This document shows positions 38,401-50,749 of a stretch of DNA of 64,000 nucleotides, one piece after another. How positions within the stretch are numbered: position 1 is the stretch's first letter; every line of letters starts with the position of its first letter. A program made the translations under genes and the position numbers. The stretch comes from Moringa oleifera (Eukaryota > Streptophyta > Magnoliopsida > Brassicales > Moringaceae): assembly GCA_021397835.1 (NCBI GenBank), contig JAJFZO010000168.1:3472001-3536000 (forward strand). The letters run 5' to 3'. The notes under the pieces are model-generated. The model saw only the letters and a program-made list of their open reading frames with translations. It was not told where the DNA came from and searched no databases.

Positions 38401-38800
38401 GGGAGAGGATATGACTTGCTGCGAACAGTTAAACTTCATGATGGAAAGAATAAAAAATGTCTGCAGACCAATGGATTTGATGTTTCAATGCTACTCTTGC
38501 CACACTATAGACGTTTCATTGTTTCATTTCTAAGACAAAAATGCAAAATTAATGGTTTCTTTGCAAAGGATGCCACTGTGCCACTAATTTCGAGTAACCC
38601 ATTTAGGTTCATAACAGAAAAAAGGACGAAACAGAGGCTAAATATGCTTTACAATTACAATGTTGACTGCAACAGAAATTCAAAAAGGAAAAAGCTACAA
38701 GTCACTGTACATTAATCTGACAAGGGATTCAACATCCTTCCTCCAGATAAAACTCTCAAGTCTCCCGTGTCATTTACAAGATGTTGCTAGGCAAAACTAA

Positions 38801-41800
38801 TTATGCCAGGTAATTGTATATTTGGGGGTTGTTCTTGTCCCGCTCCAGGTACTCCCTATCAATCAGGCTCTCGATCCTTTTCTTCAAGTCAGCTGGCTTA
38901 ATAGGAAACTTTAGCTGTACAACAAGGAATGCAAATTTTTCATCTAGAGTTAGAACACAAAACTAAACACATCCATCTATGTCACTCCAGACTTCCACCC
39001 GTAAAGGCTATGAAACAAGACACTTCCTTAGAAATCAAATGGATTTTAGTGAGCTTATCAGTTCCTAGATGGGAGCACAATAGAACCCACCTGGATATGA
39101 TATGCCATAAAACTCTTACCTGATGCTGCTGGAATAGTACTAAAGAGATCTCATCCATTGGACGGAACACTAATAAATCAAAATAGAACTTCTTACCTGT
39201 TGGAAGAGTTCGGTTATCAGTAGTGTGTGACTCAACACTTTCCTTGTCTTCATTATCCGAACAATAGCAGCATCAACCTGCAATACATGAAACCATAACG
39301 CAATTGTTTCATCTCGCTAGTTCGGCCACAATTTGGAGGATCCTCTACGATAATATTTTAATGAAAATGAAGCACAAGAGATAAGAACCTGATACTGCCT
39401 GTCCTGGAATACTCTTTCAGTAGTATTTGTGTTCTCCTCCACTGTTTCTTTCATCTGGATTGCATTTACCTGCACCACAGAGAGTATATGTCACCTTCAG
39501 TTCAATCATATGCAAGGCAAAAGAAGAGTATTTGGATTATGTAATTCAGTATAGGAAGGCAGGAAGAGAGACACAGTCAGGAAACTGATTTCATTTCACA
39601 AGTTCATTTCTGGCACTTGTCAGGCTAACAGAAGCATGAAATGAATAGATGTACCTACCTTTATCCGATAAAGAGGAGCAGTAAATGCATCGTTGAAAAC
39701 AAACTGATCATCATCCTCTACATCCCTCCCTTTGGGCACCTGTAGGATATAAAAATAAACAAACATAAATGATAATTAAAAACCAACATTTACCAAATTT
39801 TATCAGCAAATAATCACTGTCCCTTGGGCAATCACCACTTACCTTTTGCAGGACTCGAACTTTTCCACATGCAAGGGACTGCAAGGTCCTCCTCAGCTCC
39901 TTATCCTCTATGGCAGTGGAGTCCTTTATATCTTGAAAACTAAGCTTTTGGGCATCGTTAAACAACATCAAAACAACAGTCTGAAGAAAAACAGATGCAG
40001 GCACAATTAATTATTAGAAGTTTTCCAGACAAAAGAAAACAGCTAAATTCTTACTTTTTCATGGAAGAAAAGAAAAGGACTAACCTGAAATAGGGAAACT
40101 GCCAGCTCCTTTTTACCTTTTGGAAAATCTGCTTTCAAGACACAGTGACCTAATGAATTTTGCCACATTAAACGCCTACCACTGTACTTGCTTAAGTAGA
40201 ACTCCTTGAAAATGTCCTGTCGCACCAAGCAGAGAGAAGAATTTCAAGAAGTGTGTACAAAAACACCACCTCATGCCTGTAAATTCTAATGAAAAAAGTC
40301 TATCACGAACTTCTAACAAACCTGATAGACATTCAGTTCATGGGGAAGTCTAACATCCATTGGTGGATACGTGGGCCAGTACCTGCAGCACAGTCATTAA
40401 AGCATGAATTACCCCATTCATAAAGTGACTAGCTGTTATGCTTGTATTTTATTAGAGTAATAGGAAGGTGGATCTGATTAAAAAAAAGGTAGGCAGGAGC
40501 TAAGGATACCCTGTTGTTAAGACATGGACACTCATCTCGATCCCTGATGGGAGTTTTGTCCTGGCCTGCGATGATTGTTTGAATGACTCATTTATCTCTT
40601 TTGATAATTCAATATCCTGGAGAAGTGACACAAAAGATACCAGGAAATATCATTAAGAGTAATCTATAAAAGTAACTATAAACCTTCATATGATACTCAT
40701 AATAAGACTATGCCAGACAGAATAACTAGAAGAAGAGAAAGGGAGTTCTACAGGACATGAGTTAAAATGGCATCTAAAAAAACTCAGACTCGCATTGATC
40801 TATGGGCTTCTATTCCCAAAACAGAGAGACAGAACGAATGAGATAAAATGTAGCTTCCCCCACCGTTCGAATTTATAAAACCAAAAATCATAAGCTAAAT
40901 TCTAGAATGTTGATTCAAGCCTAACCTTTGCAAGTCCATCACAATATTAACAGAATTTTGAACTTCAGAATAAAAAAGCAAATTTACAATTATGAAACTA
41001 TGAAAACGGAAAACTATACCTTGACAGTAGAAACAGAAAATTAGACCTTTCCTCTTTTGTTTCTTGGAGATAAAAAGAAACTCAAACAGCTAGATGAGAA
41101 GATATGGAAACAAGCAAGATAGTAAACTTATGATATCCATTTAAATAAACATAGCCAAGCAGCTTGAGAGTTAAACCTGCATGTGAGTAGGGACCTGACA
41201 AAAATAAATAGGGAAGCCTATTTGAAATCACTAGTGGAGTTTACCCTACATATTACTTATACCAAATAACATTAAAACTTGTATTATATAATAAAGCCTC
41301 CGATTCCAGTGCCAGAGTGGTGTCACACGTGTCAGAATTCTTGCATCTGTGAAATAAGTATACCTCAAGCACTAAAAGGAATGATATGATGCAAATTATG
41401 CTGCTTCCACTGACACGTAAGCACTGGCTCAGTGCAACAAATCCACAACTAGTGATCAACAATTTCAAAGAGAGTCAATAATCTTCTTGAAAATTATGAA
41501 GAGACAAACATGCACACCTTGAACATTCCTTCAAGCTTGTTCGTAAACTGGCTACCACACTCAGTCTTGAGCTGTGTTGCAACAGAAACCAGTCAATATG
41601 ATCAACAGACAGAAACACATCCAGTGAAAGAATCAATTATTGAAAGAAAAAAGAATCTTATGCTAACCTTAGAAATCATCGATTTCTCCGCATCAATAGA
41701 AGCACTCTTGCCCAACAAGAGCCTTTTTGCAAGATCCTTCTTATAAAATGCTTCAAACACATCCTTACCCTTAATTAACAAAGGAAAGAATATTGTACAA

Positions 41801-44800
41801 AGCCCTTAGCATCATTACGACACTTAAGAAAATCAGATAATCGAACTGATGCAAGGACAGTTACAGCAAACATGGGAACAGAGCTGTCATTCAGATGCAC
41901 ATTTTACCTGGATAAACCGGAATAAAACCAAAACTTTGTCAAGTGTACCCTCCAATTCCTCTTCCGAAGTACCCTTATTCCCAGCACGAAGCTTTTCATC
42001 CAGGAACTTCGCAATCAGCTCAGCAGGTCGGTTCTACAAATGGAGAACAAAAAAGAACTCAAAACATAATTGCAATAAACCACGTAAATGACTGACTCGT
42101 TCAAGTTAACAATTGTGGATTATCTTCCTAGTTAGAGTTCAGATCTCATAGCTCTAGATTTGGAGACTTTAGATGCATTAGAACAAAAAAAATGTTCTCT
42201 GCATCTCTGCATACTTCATTTTTTAAATATTTTGTTCCCAAGAAAATGCATATGAAGTAATCTTTTGATAAGAAATCTGAAGTGATCTTGATATTGGGGA
42301 TGCTCTTTTTCTATTAAGTGCGGACTTGGCTGATAGCTGTATTATAACCCAGATCTGCTACACTTCCCTTAATTTCTAAACCTAAACAACCATACTTTTA
42401 AAAATCCTACATTCCTCCCTACTTCTGGTTATAGTACTGTAACTATCCAGCAAATTCAACCAAATTTCTGAAGCCATCACAAACCCAATAAACTATGTGA
42501 TCTAAACATCAAATTACCAAGTTATACCAATATTTGCAGAAGTAAAGGTTTTGTAGCAAGAAATTTCAACCTTTTCTGGGTGAGGCATAAACCTTAGTGG
42601 TTGCTATATACTTTAGGGTTATATAAATTTAGGTAGAAACCCATCATGTTTCTACTTTCAAGAAAGCTAATACTTAATCTTTTTGGTGTTTTTTTGTTGA
42701 TAAGAATAAGAAAGCTTTACATTGATTATGAAAATCAAATATTCAGAGTAGAGGTAAAATGTTAGGTAGGTGTCTTTTCCTTGACATTTTATTAGTGATT
42801 ATGACTTTTTAATAATGGTGATTATTTTAAGACATTATAAATTGGCCGTGGAACCAATTTCACTTGTTTTCATCTCAATTAAATTAGATATTGAAACTAC
42901 ATGTATACATTAGAGGCTGGGGGATAATATAGAAAGTAACATTTCATCAAATGAACATGTGAAGTTTATAAAAACCATATGCATCCCAGTATGAAGGCTA
43001 CACTCAGATACTACAACCCAAGTGTTAATGTTTTAAATCAATTTGGTCACATTTTGCTGGGAGGGCATGACTTTGCACACTTTAGTAACACCTTTTAAAA
43101 CAGCACTCAGTGCCACGACAACGTTACTCACTCATTGAGAAAAGACGAATAGATTCTTGGGAGAAAATAACCGTCACTTGTATCTCACAGATCATTCTTA
43201 CTAAGAATAAATACAAACTGATGTGGCAGTACGCTCTCTCAGCACATTCAGGGATACCATAAATGCTTAATAACAGAACATAAGATTCAACTTCCAAGCT
43301 TGAATAACTTAATCTCTGCAAATTTCAGTGAGATTTTCTTTCTTTGTCGCACTATCTTGCATGCAAATCCTCTAATGGATTAATTTATTATAATTCCTGT
43401 CTTTACTTAAAATAAATATAAATTGTAAATATATAAATAAATAGGAGGAACATGCCGACCTGGCGAAGATTGATTAGATGCTCAAATGCATCCTTTATGG
43501 TGTTGCAGAATGATTCATTCTTGGAAAAGCTTTCTTCCCATATTGAATCAAGAGATGCCTTAAATTCTAACAGGGAAGAAACCATATCCTTATCTTTCTC
43601 TTCATCCATAACAATGCCCTGCCCAGTTTTCCGAATATAAGAACTCAGGGCCTGCCTTAGTGATTCAAGGGCGTTAACCCTACAAAGCAGGGAGTAAATC
43701 CTCTGAAGGTCCTCAATACGATGCCCATCCATCAGCATCGTGAAGCCCTGTAGAGAATACAGTAATCATTATAAACTATTCAAGTTGTTACTCATACATA
43801 AAACAGACAAGGAATAACCAACGAAAGAATCATATTAGCACCTTATCAAGAATTGCAGGTATGTGCCGTTCAAGAAGTTGCCTTTCTGCAGTTGCTATTA
43901 AAGGCTTTCTTGTACTTGCATCCAGGTAAAGTAAGCATCTTTCATGTTCTTCATGCAACCTAATCTGCAGCAGTGTAAACCATGAACGTTCAGAAGTTAT
44001 AACATGTATATTCATGTATTGAACAGTCACATGATAATCTACAACATCCCCATTCTGAAGGAGAAAGGTAAAATGCAGAATCCAAAACTATAAAAGTAGA
44101 GATTGTCTGTAGTAAGGGAGGAAAAACAAAAAGCACCTCCACATGCTTCAAATAATCTGGAACATCTGACTGCTGCATGTATTTCATTCCTTCAGCAGCA
44201 TAAAACTCAGACGTGCACTCAAGGAATGGCTTCTCAAAGCTTTCTAAGTAAATTCCTAAGGCAGTAAACATCTTCAAAAGATGGTTAAGCAAAGTCCTAT
44301 CAACAGCTTCACCTAATCTGGAAGACCAATTAAATGAAGGGAAAAGATGCATGAGAATATCACAATTTAGTTAAGACATTTGTCAAATACAATGCATCTT
44401 CTCACAATCTTCTGAACATGAAGAATGAAGTAAGATATTTTCCTTTGTATTGTCGGCAAAATAATGTATCGGAAACCATAAGCAAAAGATTAAACGCGTG
44501 ATATAAACATAACAAGCAACATCATGGTTAACTTTCAGCTAAAACATCAAAGCTGATCGACTACAACATTCTGAGTTGCTAGACTGTAGCCATGCAGACT
44601 ACTATATCCATTCAAGCTCAACTGTGATAAGACATGAGGTCCTGTCAAATAAGCACTACCAACAGAGGATCAATATCCAGTTATAGTTAAATCCGGTAAG
44701 AAGAACAACAGCACCAATAAGTAGGTCATCAAATATAAAAGAAGCCAATAATCCTATCATTCAATAAGATATTTCTACATATAACAATTAACAAGAAGCA

Positions 44801-47659
44801 CCAGAAAATGGAGTATCAACATGTCACCTAAGAAAAACATCTCTACATATCATAATTAACAAAAAGCACTGAGAAATGGATTCTCCATTGCCCGAACACA
44901 AGATATAATTTTCTTTTTCATCAGAATGCCACACTATGTAATACACAATCTGTGAACAAGTTCAAGGGAAAGTAGCCCCTTCAACTTTGCCTTGACAGGG
45001 TCAAGTTAGCACACAAGCATCAATCTGAAGGTCTAAGAAAAGAGAGAAAAGTTTTAACTCACTACACAAAGCCACCAACATGAGATAGGTTTAGAGAACT
45101 TAAAGAGAAAACTAGTATACATATCCATAAGTGCTTAACCTAAATCATCTTTTAAAGCTCCATCCTATGTTCACTAACCAAAGTTCAAAAATAATCTGCC
45201 AAAAAGATTTAACTGAGAACATTCAGTTGCTGGAAGCAACTTTTATGCTTTATCAAAGATCTTAAAAGAGACCATGTGGTCAATATTATGTTGGACACAA
45301 GTTTTTGGCATTTTGACATGGAATCTGAATTAAGTTATCAGTAGTAGTTTCACGTTTAACTTAATCAAATAATAAATTGATGGGATAAACCTTAAACTAC
45401 AACTGTAAAAGTCCACAAACCCAAGGCAAAACGAAATGAAGAACAATCCAAAATTTCATTGAAGAGATCTAATGATCAACCTAAAATGCATGTGTAATGA
45501 CCAATTCAAAATATTATGGAATTACCTTTCCTTCTCAATCATCCTTAAAAGGCCAGTGACAGTTTTGTGCTCAACTTCTGGGGACAAAGAAAGATGTTTA
45601 CGGAACAGCTGCAAGCCCATATCCCACAGTGAACGTACATTTGGGGTTTGTTTCACATATGTCCTATCTAGGTATAAAGCTATACCACGGATCATCAGCA
45701 TCTGGTCACAAAGATCTTGCCAGCATCTCTCAACGAGAGATAAGAAAACCACCAGATCTGGGCTCTGCCCAACCAAAGACTGGAGTGCTGCAGATATGTG
45801 TGCTTCACACTCCTTCTCAATCCGTTGATAAAGACTTCCCCCCATCTTATGCAAGCAAAGATCATTGACAGCCTTAAAGAAATACAATTACTTTATCAAT
45901 GAGCATGACAGATATCCACAGATGAAAGGCTATTTTCTATTAAAAGAAAAGATGGAGAGAGAGAGAGAGAGAGTGAGAGGAAAAATGGCACAGGATATGC
46001 CTGATAAAGCTTCTCTAAATCACAAGAATCTGGTTGCTTCAAGAATATAGCTTTGATAGCCGACTGCAGCTTTGCCCATGTATCCTCCTCAAAATTTGTA
46101 GGCAGAGTGGGTTTAGCTTCATAGAAATGAAACAAACATGGAAAAATGTCAGAAACTTCTGCAACTTATGAAAATATATATCGACAAGATTTTAAAACTA
46201 ATTTTTATTAGTGGGGTGCTCAACTTAACAATTTGTTCTAGTGCAGACATCATAGTTGCTAAGACTTTCTACTTCAACAAGCTTTTCTAATTGCCAACTA
46301 TTCACTGGAGCAAGCAGCACAATCAGACACGTCATGTTGGATCATAAAATCTGGTCAGATGCCATATAACTACAAATAGAGCTCAAACATTCTCTATTCT
46401 TTTCACAAATAACACAATGTATCAGGAAAAAGTGTTTCTGACAACACCTCCGTGAAAAAAGAAGTAAATGGCATAGACAGTGCATGCCAAGAAATATAAG
46501 CACAAAAGATGAAAGGCTGTAGAGCGTACATTAGCTTTTCAGGTGGCAACAAAAACTGCAAAAGGGAAATGAAACCAACAAACCAGGGATAAACTGAACA
46601 GCCTAGTCCATTTAATCCCTCAGTTTTCTTGCATTCTCTCAACCAAAATGAGTACTCTAAGAGAAGAAAGCAATACCCATCTCATTGTCCAACAATACAT
46701 TAGCCTAAACTTGCTTGAAACCACTTTAAGAAGCAACATATTCTGTTAAAGGGATACCAAACGAAATTTATTATGGGCCAGCCCCCAGCTATGCCCTTCA
46801 GAAAGAGGGGGGGGAGGGGAGGTTGGGGGGGGAGGGAGTTGGAAGAACCGCATAACATTTCAGACCAATAACACCCAGATCCACATATCAAAGGCAATTC
46901 TAACATGAATGTCCAAATGGACCCATGTAACAGATAAGTGGACAGTCCACAGTCAAAAGCTCAATTTTCCTTGAACCCAATCCCGAAAAGACCAGTAACT
47001 GACTCCCAGCAATCCTAAGCTCAAGCACCGTCTTTTTTCAAGCACTGGTATCCAGACAACAATACCTCGAACTTCATCTGATAAAACTTACTGCTATCAA
47101 GCTAAGCTCACGTCACATCATAGCTGAAGAAAAGAATTGCGCCACGACCCAATAACCTAACTGACCAAAATCCCCCAAGACAGCAACAAGAAAAGGAAGA
47201 TCTCTCAAAGTATCCCCTCCCCCACAAAAACCACAACCTGAAATCATCCAATTGCACAGCACGCATAAATTAAAATTCGGAAAAGAAAAAGCCAAATGAA
47301 GAGACTATACCTTTGACGAGCTTGATGACAAGCTTCTTGGCGGGCTGGGGCGGTGTGGCCTTCTTGCGGGAGAGATTAGCGGCGGCGGGGGCCCGGGGCT
47401 CGTCGGGCTTGAGATCTTCGTCGAGGGCCATAGACGAATGGTCAAAGATAACGTCGTTTTCGGTGGCGGTGGCGTTGTGGAAGTCTTGCGGATGGTGAGA
47501 GTGGTGGAGGCCGTTCTTATTAGGGTCGAGAGAGCAGGCAACAGCCTGTGACTTGGCCTTCTTCATTGCTGGGGAATGGGTACTGCTGCTACCGCCGGTG
47601 GTGCTATTGCTGCTGGTGGAGGTGTTGGTGCTGATTGAGCGTTTGGTGGGGAGAGACAT
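38801..47659 (-). CDS. CUL4: CULLIN-4, scaffold of CRL4 ubiquitin ligases
   Basis: Reconstructed 17 coding exons, 826 codons, frame kept at every junction: 47659-47311, 46116-46001, 45872-45526, 44317-44137, 43964-43842, 43747-43460, 42033-41908, 41769-41668, 41571-41518, 40616-40510, 40382-40322, 40216-40085, 39980-39843, 39739-39659, 39469-39389, 39277-39197, 38914-38801. CUL4 binds DDB1 and DCAF substrate receptors at its N-terminal half and RBX1 at its C-terminal cullin-homology domain; CRL4 acts in photomorphogenesis, DNA repair and chromatin control. Seen: start MSLPTKRS, a Ser/Thr/His-rich variable stretch (to about residue 90), [11 protein letters not shown] and KLVIKL, cullin repeats, the RBX1-binding region, and the neddylation site IVRIMK with the lysine at residue 772, ending IYNYLA. 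Exon 2 uses a GC donor. The N-terminal extension makes it somewhat longer than Arabidopsis CUL4 (about 790 residues). Confidence 0.97.
42034..43459 (-). other. long CUL4 intron (between coding exons 6 and 7)
   Basis: About 1.4 kb with GT...AG borders on the minus strand (donor GTCGGC, acceptor TTTGTAG). It holds AT-rich unique sequence. I found no inserted element or nested gene in it. Confidence 0.8.
44767..44880. repeat. two-copy direct repeat inside a CUL4 intron
   Basis: Copies of about 47 bp at roughly 44767-44813 and 44832-44880, both with a CTACATAT core, AATTAACAA and a closing AAATGGA. They lie in the intron between coding exons 3 and 4. Confidence 0.7.
45955..45973. repeat. (GA)n microsatellite in CUL4 intron 2
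   Basis: A run of about nine GA units in the intron that has the GC donor, about 25 bases downstream of that donor in the direction of CUL4 transcription. In the transcript it reads as a CU tract. Confidence 0.9.
46806..46840 (+). other. G-rich tract in CUL4 intron 1 (G-quadruplex candidate)
   Basis: The plus strand has at least four closely spaced runs of three or more G, including two runs of seven to eight. This satisfies the usual G-quadruplex pattern. CUL4 is transcribed from the other strand, so the G-rich strand is the template strand and the transcript is C-rich here. Confidence 0.6.
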
Positions 47660-48430
47660 GAAATAACGAAGTGTGATCAGGAGGGCATTGTAAAAGCAAC
47701 CAACAGAAGAACTATATTCGAGAGAAAGAGAGGACAGAGAAAGGGGAATGAAGAGTTATGAATGCGAGCAGATATGTTAGAGAGAGTTTTTCTTTTTCTT
47801 TTTCTTTTTTTTTTCCCTTTTTCCCCTCAATTGGAGTAGTTTCTCTGTCTTCATAAATTCTTGAATCTTAATTAATTTTCTTTTTTTTAAAAGCATTTTT
47901 AAATTTCTCAAAATGTGACTTTTAAAAAAAATTAACCTAATAGATCTTAATATTAATATAATTTTAGCACATATGCGTATTTATTTTTTGAATGAAGGCA
48001 AAAATATACATAACTTCTGAAAAAATGATTCCATTATTTTTGATTTACTTTAATTAACTCATTATATTTTGACACAAAGCTTAAATATATTTCATAAAAA
48101 ATTACAATTCCAAAACATATATTGAAATTAAGAAATTCATGTAAATAATTGTTGATGATACATTAATTTTTACTGATATATTTTTTAAAAAATAAGTATT
48201 TTATTTAAAACAATTTTTTATAACATTAATTTTAATTTTAATTTTAATTTTAAATTATTTTATAATATAATTAAAAATCATATCAATCACAATGAAAAAA
48301 AAAAATTATGCTTAACTCAAAGCTGTAAGCATGTATAGATGTTGTGACAACCTAATAGCTATATATGACCTACAAATATATAAACATATCTCTTGAATTA
48401 ATTTTAATTTTTTTAATTTTAAATTTATTT
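47405..48430 (-). repeat. duplicated segment, copy 1: CUL4 exon 1, leader and promoter
   Basis: This stretch, from inside CUL4 exon 1 through the 5' UTR into upstream sequence, aligns collinearly with 52140-54215. Landmarks shared by the two: GTTCTTATTAGG in the coding part, the start-codon region GAGACATGAAATAAC, the leader motif ATATGTTAGAGA, TTCTTGAATCTTAATTAATT, CATTATATTTT, and a GCTTAACT...CCTAA-AGCTAT block near 48310-48365. Copy 1 lacks the two foldback elements found in copy 2. It therefore preserves the empty sites, near 47880 and 47980. Confidence 0.85.
47660..47870 (-). promoter_or_regulatory. CUL4 5' UTR and proximal promoter
   Basis: Directly upstream of the CUL4 start on the minus strand. 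It contains a long purine-rich tract (CT-rich on the plus strand at about 47786-47826) and no clear TATA box, as is common for constitutively expressed plant genes. The transcription start was not determined. Confidence 0.5.
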
Positions 48431-48729
48431 TAATTAACATTAAAATTAAAAATTATTTTTTTAATTTTTAAATATTTTTTTATTTTTGATTTTACTATTG
48501 AACTTGTTCTATACTCATTTACAATTACTTTTACATTATCTAAGTCTGCTCAAATTCATTTATTATATTTGTATGTACAAATATGGCTCCTGGGTTTTAG
48601 TAAGGCAATGGTTTCCTATTCGTTAAAGACTTAATTAATGCAATTAAAATTTAAAATAAATTAATAAATTAATAAATTAATATTAATAAAAGCAAAATAA
48701 TATAATCTTTTATTATAAAACTAAAAAAG

Positions 48730-49637
48730 GTAAATATTACAAAAAAAAATCTTGAAATATACCCTTGGTACTTATTCAAACTTTGATCTTTAAAAAAGTA
48801 TTGAAATAAACCTTAAATTTTTATATTAAGCTAATACAAATCCTTCGTTAATAAAATATTCTCTTCATTAACGATAGTTAAATATTAATGAAGAGTAATA
48901 TCGAGATTTTAAAAACAAATTTCTTTTTTTTTTCTCGGTTCCTTTCTTCTCTTTCTCTTCCTTCTTTTTCTATACTTTTTTCTTCTATCTTCTACATACC
49001 TCTTTCACGTAAAACCTTCAATTTGTTGTCATAATTTTTATCACAAATCAAGTTTTTTAATTTTTAATTTAATATTTAAAAATTGATTGATTGGATATCA
49101 ACCTCTACGATGACAGAGATAAAAGAGAAAAAGAACGAGAAAGAGATCAAAAGCTACATTTATCTTTCAATTTTCTTCTTTTTCTCTTAATTCCCTCTCT
49201 TTCTCTCAATTTTCTAAAAAGAGTTTCTTTCAAGTAATGAAAACCAAACTCTCTTTTTTTTTCTCAAATGTCTAATAATAATTTTCTCTTTTTCTATATT
49301 CTTCATCAATCAAAACTTTTCAAACAAATAATGGATTATTGAGAATAGTATACGCGCTTATTCTTTGCTATCAATTTGAGAAAGAATAATTTTGAAGATT
49401 AAATTGTTATCATATAAAAAAGACAGAAAATGTTTAATTTTTATTGTTATTTGGAGGAAAAAGATGAAAAAAAGACAATGTTACCTTTGACTTAACGTTA
49501 TTTTTAAATATGGTTATAGTTCAAGGTTTATTTTGATAATTAATAAGAAATCAATATTCATTATATCATTTTTTGAACAACTAGTTTAAATTGTAACTCA
49601 TGTTATATTTCAGGTTTTTTTTTTTTGAAAATTTATT
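48730..49637. mobile_element. foldback (MITE-like) element, about 0.9 kb
   Basis: The ends are inverted repeats. The left end reads TAAATATTAC, a poly-A run, then TTGAAATATA; the right end, reverse complemented, reads TAAATTTTC, a poly-A run, then CTGAAATATA. Similarity continues inward for about 90 bp, with AAATAAACCTT in both arms. Flanking nonamers CTAAAAAAG and GAGAAAAAG agree at six of nine positions, a weak match. There is no coding capacity; the interior is CT- and GA-rich. It lies between the two copies of the CUL4 promoter duplication. Confidence 0.6.
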
Positions 49638-49639
49638 GA

Positions 49640-50740
49640 GAAAAAGTTACAAATTATAATAATTTCTTGACAATTCAAAATTAAATGTTCAATATGATGA
49701 AATCCAAAATTAAAAGTTTAATAAAATCATATTCAAAATTAAAAATTCAATATATTAATAAAGTTTAATAATTAAAATGTCACCATCTTCTTTTATTATG
49801 CATAAACAATTAGAATCTACATTTAAACAAGAATATAAAGAAAAAAAGATAATAATATAAATATTTAATAAAAATTAGTTTAAAATAATCAAAACATTAA
49901 AGCAAATTTTGTATGATTTATTGGCCACTTTTGACCTATAAAAACTTCTCTCATCTTAAAAAATATTAAATTACTAAAATTTTATATTTTTAAATTTTTT
50001 CAAACTAATAAAAATTAATGTCCTTCCTTACACAATCAGCCAAGCACCTCATTTTTTCAAATCAGCAACTTTTTTTTCTTTAATAGTATAGTATATGTGT
50101 ACTACGCTATTGACAATAAGAAAAAAAAAGCATGATCTCATTCTTTCTTATATTTTTCTTTCTTTTTTGCCTTATTTCTTATTTTTGAAAAAGCACTACA
50201 AACAAAAAGCAAGCTGCCTTTGTTTTTTCTCACTAAATCTAGTGTCTCAAACTCATTTTCTCTCCAAATCTTGTTTATTTTGTTTGATTAAAGGAGAAAA
50301 ATCATATTTTAAAAAGTCCATAATGTAATCTAGCATATGAACTTTAACAGAGGATATGTTAAACTAATTTAATGACAATCTTAACGAGTAACATGTGGGT
50401 TAAAATCTCACAAACTAATTTTTTTTTTAGTTTTTTTAGCTTATCTCTTTTGTAGTATTTGTTTTATTGGTCTGTTTAACTAGTTTTCTTACTTATTTGA
50501 TGATTTATTTTGTATATAAGGTGAGATATGGGTAAGGATTTCATTTGAACCCATGTTGGAATAGGGTTTCTTTTGTGAAGATGTAAAGACAACCAAAACC
50601 TAAGTTGCGCTCGTAGCCAAAATTCAATTGTAAATATCTTTTTTGGTTTTTTTTTTTTTTATGATGTTCAAGTTTCATATTGAATCCACGCTGATTTTTT
50701 TTTAGGATTTTATGTTATTTAATGATGCAGTAATGATTTC
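49640..50740. other. AT-rich spacer, no gene seen
   Basis: Low-complexity A/T-rich sequence with one 77-codon open frame of no recognisable family. No repeat structure was identified. Confidence 0.5.
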
Positions 50741-50749
50741 AATTGCGTT

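Noticed and set aside
45896..46135. Reading frame running through CUL4 exon 2 into the intron
   Set aside because: It results from retention past the GC donor. The downstream sequence is a CT repeat and the conserved protein continues in exon 3.
47305..47541. Proline- and serine-rich minus-strand frame overlapping CUL4 exon 1
   Set aside because: A frame shadow of the GC-rich N-terminal coding sequence of CUL4.
32899..47659. Functional gene cluster of ubiquitin-ligase components (F-box plus CUL4)
   Set aside because: The F-box protein works with CUL1-type SCF complexes, not CUL4. The neighbours in between are unrelated, so co-location looks incidental.
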